NCBI GenBank assembly: GCA_964520325.1
Contig: CAZFOB010000017.1
Coordinates: forward strand, 1-64,000
DNA from: CAZFOB01 sp964520325
GTDB lineage: Bacteria; Actinomycetota; JAICYB01
Reading direction: 5' to 3'
DNA length: 64,000 nt
Below the pieces are notes generated by a model that saw only the letters and a list, made by a program, of their open reading frames with translations, did no database searches and was not told the DNA's origin. The translations under genes and the position numbers were made by a program. Below are positions 1 to 8,020 of the stretch, one piece after another (within the stretch, counting starts at the first letter, position 1; each line of letters opens with the position of its first letter).

Positions 1-14
1 AGAGGATGCGTATC

Positions 15-84
15 AACTCGCAGCTGCAGCCGACCGAGCGACTCGCTTCGCTCGCCACCCGGCGGGTGAGCGACAGCAGTCGTT
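15..84. repeat. Intergenic repeat, copy 1
   Basis: Starts AACTCGCAGCTGCA, continues with ACTCGCTTCGCTCGC and CGGGTGAGC and ends AGTCGTT. The same ordered blocks recur at 719-777, so the DinB gene lies between two direct copies. The internal GAGCGA/TCGCTC pair can form a small hairpin. Function unknown; a REP-like element is the simplest reading. Confidence 0.6.
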
Positions 85-133
85 CTACGGACCGCGGAAG
101 GGTGCGCTAATGGAGGGACGAGGAGATGGTGCA

Positions 134-712
134 GTGACCGCGACAATCCGGGCCATAATCCTCGACCAGCTCGACGGCTGGCGGGACGGGCTGTTCCTGC
201 CGCGCATGCAAGGTCTCACCGACGACGAGTACTTCTGGGAACCCGCGCCGGACTGCTGGACGGTTCGGGTCGGCGAGGACGGCCGGGCGACGTGCGACTG
301 GGCTGTCCCGCACCCGGACCCCCCGCCCGTCACAACGATCGCGTGGCGGCTGTCGCACTTGGCCTCGAGCGTGCTCGCCGCCCCGGCTGCCAAGTACTTC
401 GAGGGCGGCCGCATCCTGGACTTCACCACGTTCCCGTGGCCGGCCACGGCCGAAGATGCCCTCGCGCTGGTCGCGGACGGCGTCGCAGCGTGGCGCTCGG
501 GGATCGAGTCGATGTCGGAAGCCGAGCTCGACGCTCCGCTCGGACCCGAAGAGGTCTACTCGGTGGGCAAGCCGTTCGCCGTCCTTGCGTTCTGGATCAA
601 CTGCGAGCTGATCCACCACGGTGCGGAGGTATGCCTGCTGCGCGACCTCTACCGTTCGCGCGCCGGGTACCGTCCGGCCGGAGTCGAGATAGGCACCACC
701 CGTGACGCGTAG
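134..712 (+). CDS. DinB-fold (DinB_2/MDMPI-like) protein
   Basis: About 192 residues. The sequence has the pattern of the DinB four-helix bundle: an N-terminal helix with LDGWRDGLFLPRMQGLTDDE, a WRLSHLA stretch near the middle and a late HHGAEVCLLRDLYR helix, where histidines usually help bind metal. DinB-fold proteins include mycothiol- and bacillithiol-dependent transferases and many of unknown function; no substrate can be inferred. I chose the GTG at 134 because AGGAG lies 8 nt upstream; an in-frame ATG at 110 has no good ribosome site. The gene stands alone between two copies of an intergenic repeat. Confidence 0.8.
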   Translation: MTATIRAIILDQLDGWRDGLFLPRMQGLTDDEYFWEPAPDCWTVRVGEDGRATCDWAVPHPDPPPVTTIAWRLSHLASSVLAAPAAKYFEGGRILDFTTFPWPATAEDALALVADGVAAWRSGIESMSEAELDAPLGPEEVYSVGKPFAVLAFWINCELIHHGAEVCLLRDLYRSRAGYRPAGVEIGTTRDA

Positions 713-718
713 CCGTAG

Positions 719-777
719 AACTCGCAGCTGCACCCGCCACTCGCTTCGCTCGCGCGGGTGAGCTGCCAAAGTCGTTA
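719..777. repeat. Intergenic repeat, copy 2
   Basis: Shares AACTCGCAGCTGCA, ACTCGCTTCGCTCGC, GCGGGTGAGC and AGTCGTT with 15-84, but is about 11 bases shorter in the middle. It begins just after the stop codon of the DinB gene. Confidence 0.6.
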
Positions 778-814
778 TGCCGATTCTGTCTCCAGAGCCG
801 CATAACCTCTGTTG

Positions 815-1167
815 ATGAGTCCGGGACGCGAGGCAGTCGTGGTTTGTCTGTGTGGGTCAACGAGGTTCAAGGATCAATTTCGCGTCGCAGAACTCCGCGA
901 GAGTCTGCGAGGCCGGGTCGTTTTGTCTCTGCCCGCCTTTTCACAGGCCGATGGCATTTCGTTCTCCGATGACGAACTGGCTGTGCTCAGAGCCCTGCAT
1001 CAGCGCAAGATCGAGTTGGCTGATGAGATCTTGGTGATCGATGTTGGCGGGTACATCGGCGAGCAGACGCAAATAAGATCGCCTTCGCGATTTCTCGAGG
1101 TAAGCACGTTCGATATCTGTCACAGGAGTCCGACGCGTCGCGCGAGACTTCGAATGCAACGGCATAA
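815..1167 (+). pseudogene. Nucleoside 2-deoxyribosyltransferase-like gene, frameshifted
   Basis: The first reading frame gives VVCLCGSTRFKDQF, then ADEILVIDVGGYIGEQT, the pattern of small nucleoside 2-deoxyribosyltransferase-like (YtoQ/DUF4406-type) proteins. After about base 1072 this frame turns into unrelated residues. The frame shifted by one base instead gives KIAFAISRGKHVRYLSQES and a stop at 1165-1167, exactly the expected C-terminal part. Restoring the frame would give about 117 residues, normal for the family. So there is a 1-base deletion or 2-base insertion near 1068-1075. The alternative is an assembly error; the sequence alone cannot separate the two. Confidence 0.75.
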
Positions 1168-1179
1168 CAACCGTGCATC

Positions 1180-1199
1180 CGTGTCAAACGCGTGACACG
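1180..1199. other. Inverted repeat CGTGTCA-N6-TGACACG
   Basis: Perfect 7-bp arms at 1180-1186 and 1193-1199, followed by a second small hairpin GCAGGG-TCAAG-CCCTGC at 1199-1215. It lies downstream of the broken deoxyribosyltransferase gene and upstream of the AAA ATPase promoter. It may be an operator or a weak terminator; no U-tract follows. Confidence 0.35.
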
Positions 1200-1275
1200 C
1201 AGGGTCAAGCCCTGCTGATCGGAGCGGTTTCGTCGCTATGGTGGACTAAGGAGCCCGAGCTGGGGTTAGAGTGAA

Positions 1276-1323
1276 GTTAGATGGTTTAGGGTTTTACCCG
1301 AAACTCGCTAACTACTGTATAAT
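1276..1323 (+). promoter_or_regulatory. Leaderless promoter with nested dyad operator
   Basis: A perfect TATAAT at 1318-1323 lies 7 nt before the ATG at 1331, so the mRNA should be leaderless. Just upstream is a dyad centred at 1294: outer arms GTTAG (1276-1280) and CTAAC (1308-1312), inner arms GTTTAGGGT (1284-1292) and ACCCGAAAC (1296-1304) with one mismatch. It covers the -35 region, where no good -35 hexamer is seen. A dimeric regulator, perhaps the product itself, is inferred. Confidence 0.6.
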
Positions 1324-1330
1324 CGCCTTC

Positions 1331-2521
1331 ATGGATCCAGTTGCCAACCCGTTCGCACCGGGCGCCGGGACGCCTCCTCCGGAGCTCGCCGGCCGCGATG
1401 ACCTGCGCGAATCTGTCCGAGTGGCCCTGGAGCGCGTTCGGCGGGGTCTGCCGACCAAGAGTGTCCTCATGGTAGGGCTCCGGGGGGTAGGAAAGACTGT
1501 CCTTCTAGACCAAATGAGGGGAGATGCCGAAGCGACCGGCATCCACACCCTTCGGATCGAGGCGCCCGAGGACCGCTCCTTGCCTGCGATCTTGGCGCCC
1601 GAGCTTCGCCGCTCCTTGCTGCGACTCTCTCAGATCGAGAATGTCAGGGCTCTTGCCCAGCGGGCGCTTCGAGCGCTGGCGGGGTTCGCCAAGTCCCTGA
1701 AATTGAAGTATCAGGACATCGAGGTCGGGCTTGATTTTGATCCAGAGCCGGGCCTCGCGGACAACGGCGACCTGGAACACGACCTGCAGGCGCTCCTCGA
1801 GTCGGCCGGTTTGGCCGCTCGCGAAGCGGAGACTGCCTTGGTGCTCTTCGTCGATGAGCTTCAATACGTGGAGGAGGAACAACTCGCCGCGCTGATAACC
1901 GCATTGCACCGCACTGCGCAGCAACGACTTCCCGTTGTTCTTGTTGGAGCCGGCCTGCCGCAGTTGAGAGGTCGAACGGGTCGAGCCAAGTCTTACGCCG
2001 AGCGCCTTTTCGATTTTCCCGAGGTAGGGCCCCTTCCACCCGACGCGGCGAAGCGGGCCATCGCGAAGCCTGCGGCTGATGAAGGAATCGAAGTGACTCC
2101 TGCGGCCTTGGATCGGATCGTGAGGGAAACACACGGCTATCCGTATTTCGTGCAGGAGTGGGGTAAGCACTCCTGGGACGCCGCAGATACGTCGCCGATA
2201 ACAGAGGAGGACGTTGCGCGGGCATCAGCGACAGCGATTGCTGCGCTTGATGAGAGCTTTTTCCGGGTTCGGTTCGACCGGCTCACACGGGCGGAGAAGC
2301 GGTACCTCAGGGCGATGGCCGAGCTGGGTCCCGGACCTCACAGATCAGGGGACATCGCGAAGGTGGTGGGTCTAAGAGTGACTTCCCTCGCTCCAACCAG
2401 GAGCCAGTTGATTGCGAAGGGCATGATCTGGAGTCCCAACCACGGTGACACTGCATTCACGGTTCCCTTGTTCGACGAATTCATGCATCGGATCATGCCC
2501 GGTGACGACTGGAGAGAGTAA
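1331..2521 (+). CDS. AAA family ATPase (Orc1-like/AAA_16 type)
   Basis: 396 residues. Walker A is MVGLRGVGKT (about 47-56), Walker B is LVLFVDELQ (about 170-177), and the C-terminal third looks like a winged-helix domain (around residues 320-385). This is the architecture of stand-alone prokaryotic AAA ATPases related to Orc1/STAND proteins, often found singly in accessory regions. The ATG at 1331 is chosen over an in-frame ATG at 1271 because TATAAT lies directly in front of it and the conserved part starts there (DPVANPFAPG). Cellular role is unknown; no partner gene is seen next to it. Confidence 0.8.
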   Translation: MDPVANPFAPGAGTPPPELAGRDDLRESVRVALERVRRGLPTKSVLMVGLRGVGKTVLLDQMRGDAEATGIHTLRIEAPEDRSLPAILAPELRRSLLRLSQIENVRALAQRALRALAGFAKSLKLKYQDIEVGLDFDPEPGLADNGDLEHDLQALLESAGLAAREAETALVLFVDELQYVEEEQLAALITALHRTAQQRLPVVLVGAGLPQLRGRTGRAKSYAERLFDFPEVGPLPPDAAKRAIAKPAADEGIEVTPAALDRIVRETHGYPYFVQEWGKHSWDAADTSPITEEDVARASATAIAALDESFFRVRFDRLTRAEKRYLRAMAELGPGPHRSGDIAKVVGLRVTSLAPTRSQLIAKGMIWSPNHGDTAFTVPLFDEFMHRIMPGDDWRE

Positions 2522-2610
2522 GCGTGTGGAATCGATCGGTGAGGCAGACCGTGGAGAAACCTTGTTCGATCGCGTTCGTCGGTAGTCGCCCGTAGCATCG
2601 GTTCACCGGC

Positions 2611-4254
2611 ATGCGTCGTGTCCTGCTGATCCCCCTCGTTCTGCTCGCGCTTTCGACCGACGTTACCTCGGCCGGCGCGCAGGTCGGCGGCCCTATCGGG
2701 TCGCCTGTGTCTTTTCGTCCGAAGCCCGGAACCACCATGACGCTCGAGGGCAATGGACCATTCCGGGGCTCGCTCGAGGTGCGCCGGGAGGGCGGAGCGC
2801 TCACCGTCGTCAATCAGCTCGACCTCGACCACTACGTGCGGGGAGTGCGCGAGGTGCCGGGGTCGTGGCCGATGGAGGCTCTCAAGGCCCAGGCAGTCGC
2901 CGCGCGGACGTACGTCCTGTGGGAGATCCAGAAGGGGTACTGGAAGCAGTTCGGATTCAACGTGTGCGGGACGGTGAGCTGCCAGGTCTACCAGGGTGCG
3001 ACCGCGGAGCTCGGGGAGCGCGGACGCCGATGGTCGGCGGCCGTCACGGCTACTGCGAACCAAGTGCTTCTCGACACGGACGGCCGTCCGGCGCTCACGC
3101 GGTACCACTCGTCATCGGGCGGACGAACGCTCGCCAACGAGGTCGTCTATCCGTCCGACGGTGAGCGTCCGTACCTGAAGGGTGTCGACGATCCGTTTGA
3201 TCGCGTCTCCCCATTGCACGAATGGAAAGTGTCGTTCAAGCGAGAAGACCTCCAGCGCATCCTTCGCGAGGCGATCAGCCTGCAGGGTGAGCTCGTCGAC
3301 ATCTCTGTCGATCAAACCTCGCGGACGATGACGCTCGTCACGCGCGGCGGCGAGCTCGAGATGAGCACGGTGCGGTTCCGGCGCGAGATGAGCGAGACCG
3401 CTCCGAAGGTGTTGCCCGAGCTGTACCCATCGCTGCGCAGCGACGGCGAACGGATGCCGTTCGCGATGCCGTCATCGCGGTTCGAGATCGAAAAGACCGC
3501 CGGCGGGTTCGTCGTCCGCGGGCGCGGCTACGGCCACGGCGTCGGGATGAGCCAGTACGGCGCGCTCGGCCGTGCGCAGGACGGTCAGTCTTACCGGGAG
3601 ATCCTCGCGGCGTACTACGGCGGACTCGCGCCCACGATGTGGAGAGGAGAACGCACCGTCCGCGTAGCCGTCGTGCGCGGCGTCGGGAGTATCCGCGTGA
3701 CCGGCAACGGCGCGTTCGGTGTCTCGGCTGGTGCGCAGCCGCTGGCCTCCTCGACGCTCGGGGGCTGGGCCGCGACGTCGTCCGGCGTGCGCTCGATCAT
3801 GGTCGTGCCGCCGCTGGGACACGCGCTGCCGCTCGCGCTGACCGGCGTGCGTTCACCCGACGAGGTCGTCGTCGACCAACCGGAGAGCGGACGCAACATC
3901 GAGATCGGATTCGTGGTGCCCAAGTCTGCGCAGGTGACGGGTGTGGTGACGCGTGACGGCGAAGAGGTCGCACGGGCGAAGATGGTCGTCGAGGCGGGGG
4001 AGCGGCTGCTTCGCATCCCGCTCGATCCCGCCAAGCTCGTTCGCAAAGCGTCGTACGACGTCAAGCTCAGAGCGTTCGACGGGACGAAGACGGTGGACGC
4101 CGCCGCGACGGTCACGCTCATACGTCCGTCATCGGATCTCTGGAAGGTTGTGCTTTCCGCGCTGTTCGCGCTCATCGTGTTCGTGATGTGGCGCCGCCGC
4201 GTTATGGGCCGCCGCGTTCCCACAACGCGCGCGAACCGCTTGAACGACTCTTAG
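2611..4254 (+). CDS. SpoIID/LytB-domain protein, membrane-anchored
   Basis: 547 residues. It has a signal peptide (residues 1-23), then the SpoIID domain with YVRGVREVPGSWPMEALKAQ; Glu81 matches the catalytic glutamate of SpoIID, a peptidoglycan lytic transglycosylase. The domain ends with GRGYGHGVGMSQYGALG near 307-323. A C-terminal membrane segment (about 508-528) is followed by an Arg-rich tail, so the protein should sit outside the membrane. The lineage is not expected to form endospores, and actinobacterial SpoIID-like proteins generally act in cell-wall remodelling. The stop overlaps the convergent metalloprotease gene by 4 bases. Confidence 0.85.
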   Translation: MRRVLLIPLVLLALSTDVTSAGAQVGGPIGSPVSFRPKPGTTMTLEGNGPFRGSLEVRREGGALTVVNQLDLDHYVRGVREVPGSWPMEALKAQAVAARTYVLWEIQKGYWKQFGFNVCGTVSCQVYQGATAELGERGRRWSAAVTATANQVLLDTDGRPALTRYHSSSGGRTLANEVVYPSDGERPYLKGVDDPFDRVSPLHEWKVSFKREDLQRILREAISLQGELVDISVDQTSRTMTLVTRGGELEMSTVRFRREMSETAPKVLPELYPSLRSDGERMPFAMPSSRFEIEKTAGGFVVRGRGYGHGVGMSQYGALGRAQDGQSYREILAAYYGGLAPTMWRGERTVRVAVVRGVGSIRVTGNGAFGVSAGAQPLASSTLGGWAATSSGVRSIMVVPPLGHALPLALTGVRSPDEVVVDQPESGRNIEIGFVVPKSAQVTGVVTRDGEEVARAKMVVEAGERLLRIPLDPAKLVRKASYDVKLRAFDGTKTVDAAATVTLIRPSSDLWKVVLSALFALIVFVMWRRRVMGRRVPTTRANRLNDS

Positions 4255-5252
4255 TCGTCGGCGATGCCCTTGCGGGGACAGCTGTCGCCGTCGCCGCAGG
4301 GGAAAAGCTTCTGCACACCGAGAGCGTCGCCGAGAGCTGGCGTGCGCTTCGATGTCTCGCCGTACTCAGCGAAGCCGGACATCGTCTGATGCACGTCCTG
4401 TTCGGAATACACGTCGAGCAGACCGAGCCAGTGGCCGAGCTCATGGGTGACGATCGAGCGGATATCGAAGCTGTGCCGGCTCTCGGGCTCTGATCCGATG
4501 TCCTCCCAGTGATAGGTCACGTTCAACGCGAGATCGGCGTCGCGCACGATGCGTCCCGTCTTGTCCATGCACACGCCCGCTTGGGCGATGACCTGTGGGT
4601 CGAACCGTCCCCAGGTGATGACGTTCGTCCCGTCGTCGCAGCTGCCGTCCTTGCCGATCCCGCCGTACGGGGCGGTGGTCGTCCCGGCGTTCTGGAAAAC
4701 GATGTTCGAGTTCCAGCGGCTCCACTCCCGCATCGACGATGCGACGGCCGATTCCAGCAGACCTTTGGGTGCGCGCAGGTTCCTGCGTCCTTCGTCGTTG
4801 AACTTCCACGAGATCGCGGCTGCGCCGTTCTCGTCGGTCTTCCATCTGGCATTGCGCAGGACGTATGACGGGCAGGTCGACGCCTTTGCGCACGGACCCG
4901 ACGGTCCACCCTCGGGCGGCGGGCCTCCTCCGTCGAAGACGTCCCGATCCTCGACCCGGATGCCGCGGTCGACGGTCACGACTTCGACCGGCTCGGTCTT
5001 TCTCGCCTCGGGCTCTCGCGCCTCAGGCTTGCTCGACTCGGGGGCCGCGGCCCAAGCGACCGGATGCTCTCGCGCAACTTCTCTCGCAACCTTCGGAGTC
5101 GACGAAGCAGCTGCCTGCTCGGGTGCCAGCACCGTGATGAGCACGCGTTCGCCCGCCTGGGTCTGGGTCACCGGGGCTCGGCCCGGAAGCAGCACCGAAA
5201 GGGCCACCGCGAGGATCGAGCCGGCGATCAGGGTCAGTCGTCCGCTCCGCAT
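4251..5252 (-). CDS. Secreted matrixin/snapalysin-like zinc metalloprotease
   Basis: 333 residues from the ATG at 5252; longer in-frame starts would run into the murA side and lack the signal peptide at the N-terminus. Residues 1-24 form a signal peptide or membrane anchor, followed by a Pro/Glu/Ala-rich linker. The C-terminal catalytic domain has HELGHWLGLLD, giving HExxHxxGxxD with an Asp as third zinc ligand as in snapalysins (M7), where matrixins have His. A Met-turn (TMSG) follows 13 residues later. Several Cys residues (for example CPSY, CDDG, CMDK, near the C-terminus CGDGDSC) suggest disulfides. Divergent from murA. Confidence 0.8.
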   Translation of the reverse strand: MRSGRLTLIAGSILAVALSVLLPGRAPVTQTQAGERVLITVLAPEQAAASSTPKVAREVAREHPVAWAAAPESSKPEAREPEARKTEPVEVVTVDRGIRVEDRDVFDGGGPPPEGGPSGPCAKASTCPSYVLRNARWKTDENGAAAISWKFNDEGRRNLRAPKGLLESAVASSMREWSRWNSNIVFQNAGTTTAPYGGIGKDGSCDDGTNVITWGRFDPQVIAQAGVCMDKTGRIVRDADLALNVTYHWEDIGSEPESRHSFDIRSIVTHELGHWLGLLDVYSEQDVHQTMSGFAEYGETSKRTPALGDALGVQKLFPCGDGDSCPRKGIADD

Positions 5253-5308
5253 CCCGGGCAGGCTACCGTCGATCGACGACGCTTGCGCGCGGGTAGGCTC
5301 CCTCGGAT

Positions 5309-6586
5309 ATGAGTCATGCCTATCTGATCGAGGGCGGGCGTCCACTTTCCGGTGAGGTGACATGCTCGGGCTCCGGCAAGAACAGCGCCCTCAAGATCCT
5401 CGCGGCCGCGCTGCTCGCTCCCGGGACGTTCACCATCCGGCGCGTCCCCGATATCGCCGACCTGCGGTGGTTCTCCGATGTGCTCCGTCACCTCGGGGCC
5501 GACCTGACCTACGACAACGGGACTGTGACGCTTACCGTCCCGGAAGATCTGGGCGTCGAGGCCCCCTACGAGCTCGTGACGCGGATGCGTGCGTCGACGG
5601 CAGTGCTGTCACCGTTGCTTGCGCGACAGCATAAAGCGTTGGTCGCCATGCCCGGCGGCGACTTCCTCGGCCCCCGTCCGATCGATCTGCACCTCAAGGG
5701 ACTCGAAGCGATGGGGGCCGAGGTCAAAGTGGTGCATGGAGTGATCGATGCATCCTGCGACGGCTTACACGGCGGAACCGTCCGGTTCGACTGGCCGAGT
5801 CACGGCGCCACCGAGAACATCCTCATCGCGAGCGCGATGGCAACAGGTCGCACCGTGATCGAGAACGCGTCGCGCGAGCCAGAGATCATCGACCTCGCGA
5901 CGTTCCTCACCAAGATGGGCGCCTCGATCGACGGCGCCGGCACGAACACGATCACCGTCGACGGTGTCGAGCGCCTCACTCCCTGTGACTACGAGGTGAT
6001 GCCCGATCGTCTCGAGGCAGCGACGTTCCTCTTCGCGACCGGTGCACTCGGCGGGGACGTGACGGTCAAAGACATGCGTCCGGAACATCTCGAGATGGTG
6101 CTTGAGAAGCTCGCCGAAGCCGGTGCGCAGCTCGACATCGGCGCCGACAGCGTGCGCATCAGGATGGACGGACGTCCGAACCCCGTCGACGTGTCGACAC
6201 TTCCGTACCCGGGCTTCCCGACCGATCTGCAGCCGATGGTCGTCGCGATGCTCTGCCACGCCGACGGTATGTCGATCGTGACCGAGAACGTCTACGATGC
6301 GCGCTTCTTCTACACCGACGAGCTTGCGCGCATGGGAGCCGACGTCAAGGTGACCGGACACTACGCTGTGATCCGCGGCGGAGCCCAGCTGACGGGTGCA
6401 CCGGTGCGTGCCCACGATGTCAGCGCCGGTGTCGCGCTCGTGATCTCGGGACTCGCGGCCGCCGGCACGACGACGGTTGAGGAGATCATCCACATCGACC
6501 GTCGGTACGAGAATCTCGAGGGCAAGCTCTCGGCCCTCGGCGCGAACATCCAGCGCGTTCCGCAGACCGTCGGAACACCTTCATAA
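5309..6586 (+). CDS. murA: UDP-N-acetylglucosamine 1-carboxyvinyltransferase
   Basis: 425 residues, normal for MurA, the first committed step of peptidoglycan synthesis (transfer of enolpyruvate from PEP to UDP-GlcNAc, cytoplasm). The N-terminal substrate loop GSGKNSALK and the MPGGDFLGPRPIDLHL segment are clear. At the position of the active-site Cys (Cys115 in E. coli) this protein has Asp118. The same change in mycobacteria and chlamydiae keeps activity but prevents covalent binding of fosfomycin, so intrinsic fosfomycin resistance is predicted. No strong ribosome site; a TAGGCT box at 5294-5299 would fit a leaderless start at 5309. Confidence 0.95.
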   Translation: MSHAYLIEGGRPLSGEVTCSGSGKNSALKILAAALLAPGTFTIRRVPDIADLRWFSDVLRHLGADLTYDNGTVTLTVPEDLGVEAPYELVTRMRASTAVLSPLLARQHKALVAMPGGDFLGPRPIDLHLKGLEAMGAEVKVVHGVIDASCDGLHGGTVRFDWPSHGATENILIASAMATGRTVIENASREPEIIDLATFLTKMGASIDGAGTNTITVDGVERLTPCDYEVMPDRLEAATFLFATGALGGDVTVKDMRPEHLEMVLEKLAEAGAQLDIGADSVRIRMDGRPNPVDVSTLPYPGFPTDLQPMVVAMLCHADGMSIVTENVYDARFFYTDELARMGADVKVTGHYAVIRGGAQLTGAPVRAHDVSAGVALVISGLAAAGTTTVEEIIHIDRRYENLEGKLSALGANIQRVPQTVGTPS

Positions 6587-6593
6587 TCAGGTT

Positions 6594-7010
6594 ATGCCCC
6601 GCTTCCCCGGCCCCGAATGGCTCATCGCATACGCCGAAGCGATCGAGGGCAATGACGACCTCCGCGAAGCCGCACGAGCGTGGGAGGGCGACATCACGCT
6701 CGTCGTCGAAGCCGAGCCGGACAAAGGCGTTGCGGACGACGTCTGGGCGTGGTTCGACATCTCCCACGGCGACTTCAAGGGGGCCAAGCTCGTCGATGCC
6801 GATGCCGGTGAGCGTTCGCGGTTCGTGATCAAGGCGACGTACTCGGTGTGGAAAGAGGTCATCCAGGGACGCATCGATCCCATCCGCGGGATGACCCAGG
6901 GAAAGCTCCGTCTGTCCGGTGACCTTCCAGAGATCACCAAGCACATGCGCGCGGTGTCCGAACTCGTGTCGATCGCCGCAAGCATCTCGACGGAGTTCGC
7001 CGATGAATGA
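6594..7010 (+). CDS. SCP2 sterol-binding-domain protein
   Basis: 138 residues, essentially one SCP2-like domain, which binds lipids or acyl-CoA in a hydrophobic tunnel. Recognised from the DVWAWFDISHGDFKGAK and YSVWKEVIQGRIDPIRGMTQG segments, the latter typical for the domain. The ATG at 6594 is used because the longer ORF would reach back into murA with unrelated residues. The stop overlaps the meaB start by 8 bases, so the two are probably translated together, which suggests a link with acyl-CoA metabolism. Confidence 0.75.
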   Translation: MPRFPGPEWLIAYAEAIEGNDDLREAARAWEGDITLVVEAEPDKGVADDVWAWFDISHGDFKGAKLVDADAGERSRFVIKATYSVWKEVIQGRIDPIRGMTQGKLRLSGDLPEITKHMRAVSELVSIAASISTEFADE

Positions 7011-8013
7011 GACGACGGGCGATGCGCGCAGCGCAGCGCCCAGCGGGAAAGGAGGTCCGGGTCGCGTGGCCGATCTCGTCGACGGACTTCGCAACGGCGA
7101 TCGGCGCGCCGTCGCCCGTCTCATCTCCCTCGTCGAGGACGGCGCGCCCGAAGCGTCCGAAGCCATCCGCGAGGTCTATCCACTCACCGGACACGCATCG
7201 ACCATTGGGCTCACCGGCGCTCCTGGCGCAGGTAAGTCGTCGTTGATCGACGGACTGTTGCGGCTGGCACGGGGTGAAGGTCTCTCCGTCGGCGTGATCG
7301 CGTGTGATCCGACGTCCCCGTTCTCAGGCGGTGCGTTGCTCGGAGACCGCGTCCGCATGCAGACGCATGCGCTCGACGAGAAGGTGTTCATCCGTTCGAT
7401 GGCCACGCGCGGACATCTCGGTGGACTCTCGCTCGCGGCTCCCGAAGCGATGCGCGTGCTCGAGGCGGCAGGCTCCGAGGTGGTGATCGTCGAGACCGTC
7501 GGGGTCGGACAATCGGAGGTCGAGGTCGCGAAACAGGCCGACACCACGATCGTCGTCCTCGCACCCGGCATGGGCGACGCGATCCAAGCCGCCAAGGCCG
7601 GTGTGCTCGAGATCGCCGACATCTTCTGCGTGAACAAGTCGGACAAGGACGGTGCGAACGAGACCGCGCGTGACGTCCGCGGCATGCTCGAGCTCGGTCA
7701 CGGACGCGATCCTTCTTGGGAGATCCCCATCGTGATGACGTCGGCCGTCAACGAAGACGGCATCGACGAGCTGTGGGCCGCGATCCGAGCACACGAGGAA
7801 CATCTCGCGCAAGACGGACGTCTCGAGGTCCGCCGGCGCGAGCGCTTCGCCGCAGAGATCCGAGAGATCGTGGGGGAGCGATTGAAGAGCGCACTCGAAG
7901 AAGCTGCGGGAGCCGATGTGTTCTCGAAGCTGACCGACGAGGTTCTGGAGCGGAAGCTCGATCCATATTCGGCAGCCGATCAGCTCTTGGAACGGTTCGG
8001 GATCAAGACGTGA
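7003..8013 (+). CDS. meaB: MeaB-type G-protein chaperone of a B12-dependent mutase
   Basis: 336 residues. The P-loop GLTGAPGAGKSSLIDGL, the ACDPTSPFSGGALLGDR stretch and the ETVGVGQSE switch region identify the MeaB/ArgK (MMAA) family of GTPases, which protect and reload adenosylcobalamin in methylmalonyl-CoA mutase and its relatives. The natural client here may be the acyl-CoA mutase at 13040-14719, 5 kb away. Start ATG 7003 overlaps the SCP2 gene. The dimerisation arm at the C-terminus (YSAADQLLERFG) is intact. Confidence 0.9.
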   Translation: MNETTGDARSAAPSGKGGPGRVADLVDGLRNGDRRAVARLISLVEDGAPEASEAIREVYPLTGHASTIGLTGAPGAGKSSLIDGLLRLARGEGLSVGVIACDPTSPFSGGALLGDRVRMQTHALDEKVFIRSMATRGHLGGLSLAAPEAMRVLEAAGSEVVIVETVGVGQSEVEVAKQADTTIVVLAPGMGDAIQAAKAGVLEIADIFCVNKSDKDGANETARDVRGMLELGHGRDPSWEIPIVMTSAVNEDGIDELWAAIRAHEEHLAQDGRLEVRRRERFAAEIREIVGERLKSALEEAAGADVFSKLTDEVLERKLDPYSAADQLLERFGIKT

Positions 8014-8020
8014 GGCCAAC

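Noticed and set aside
5765..6493. Long antisense ORF within murA (and similar ones opposite ligA, ilvB, ilvD, gatB)
   Set aside because: Long opposite-strand frames are common in GC-rich genes; the residues are His/Arg/Asp-rich and show no domain.
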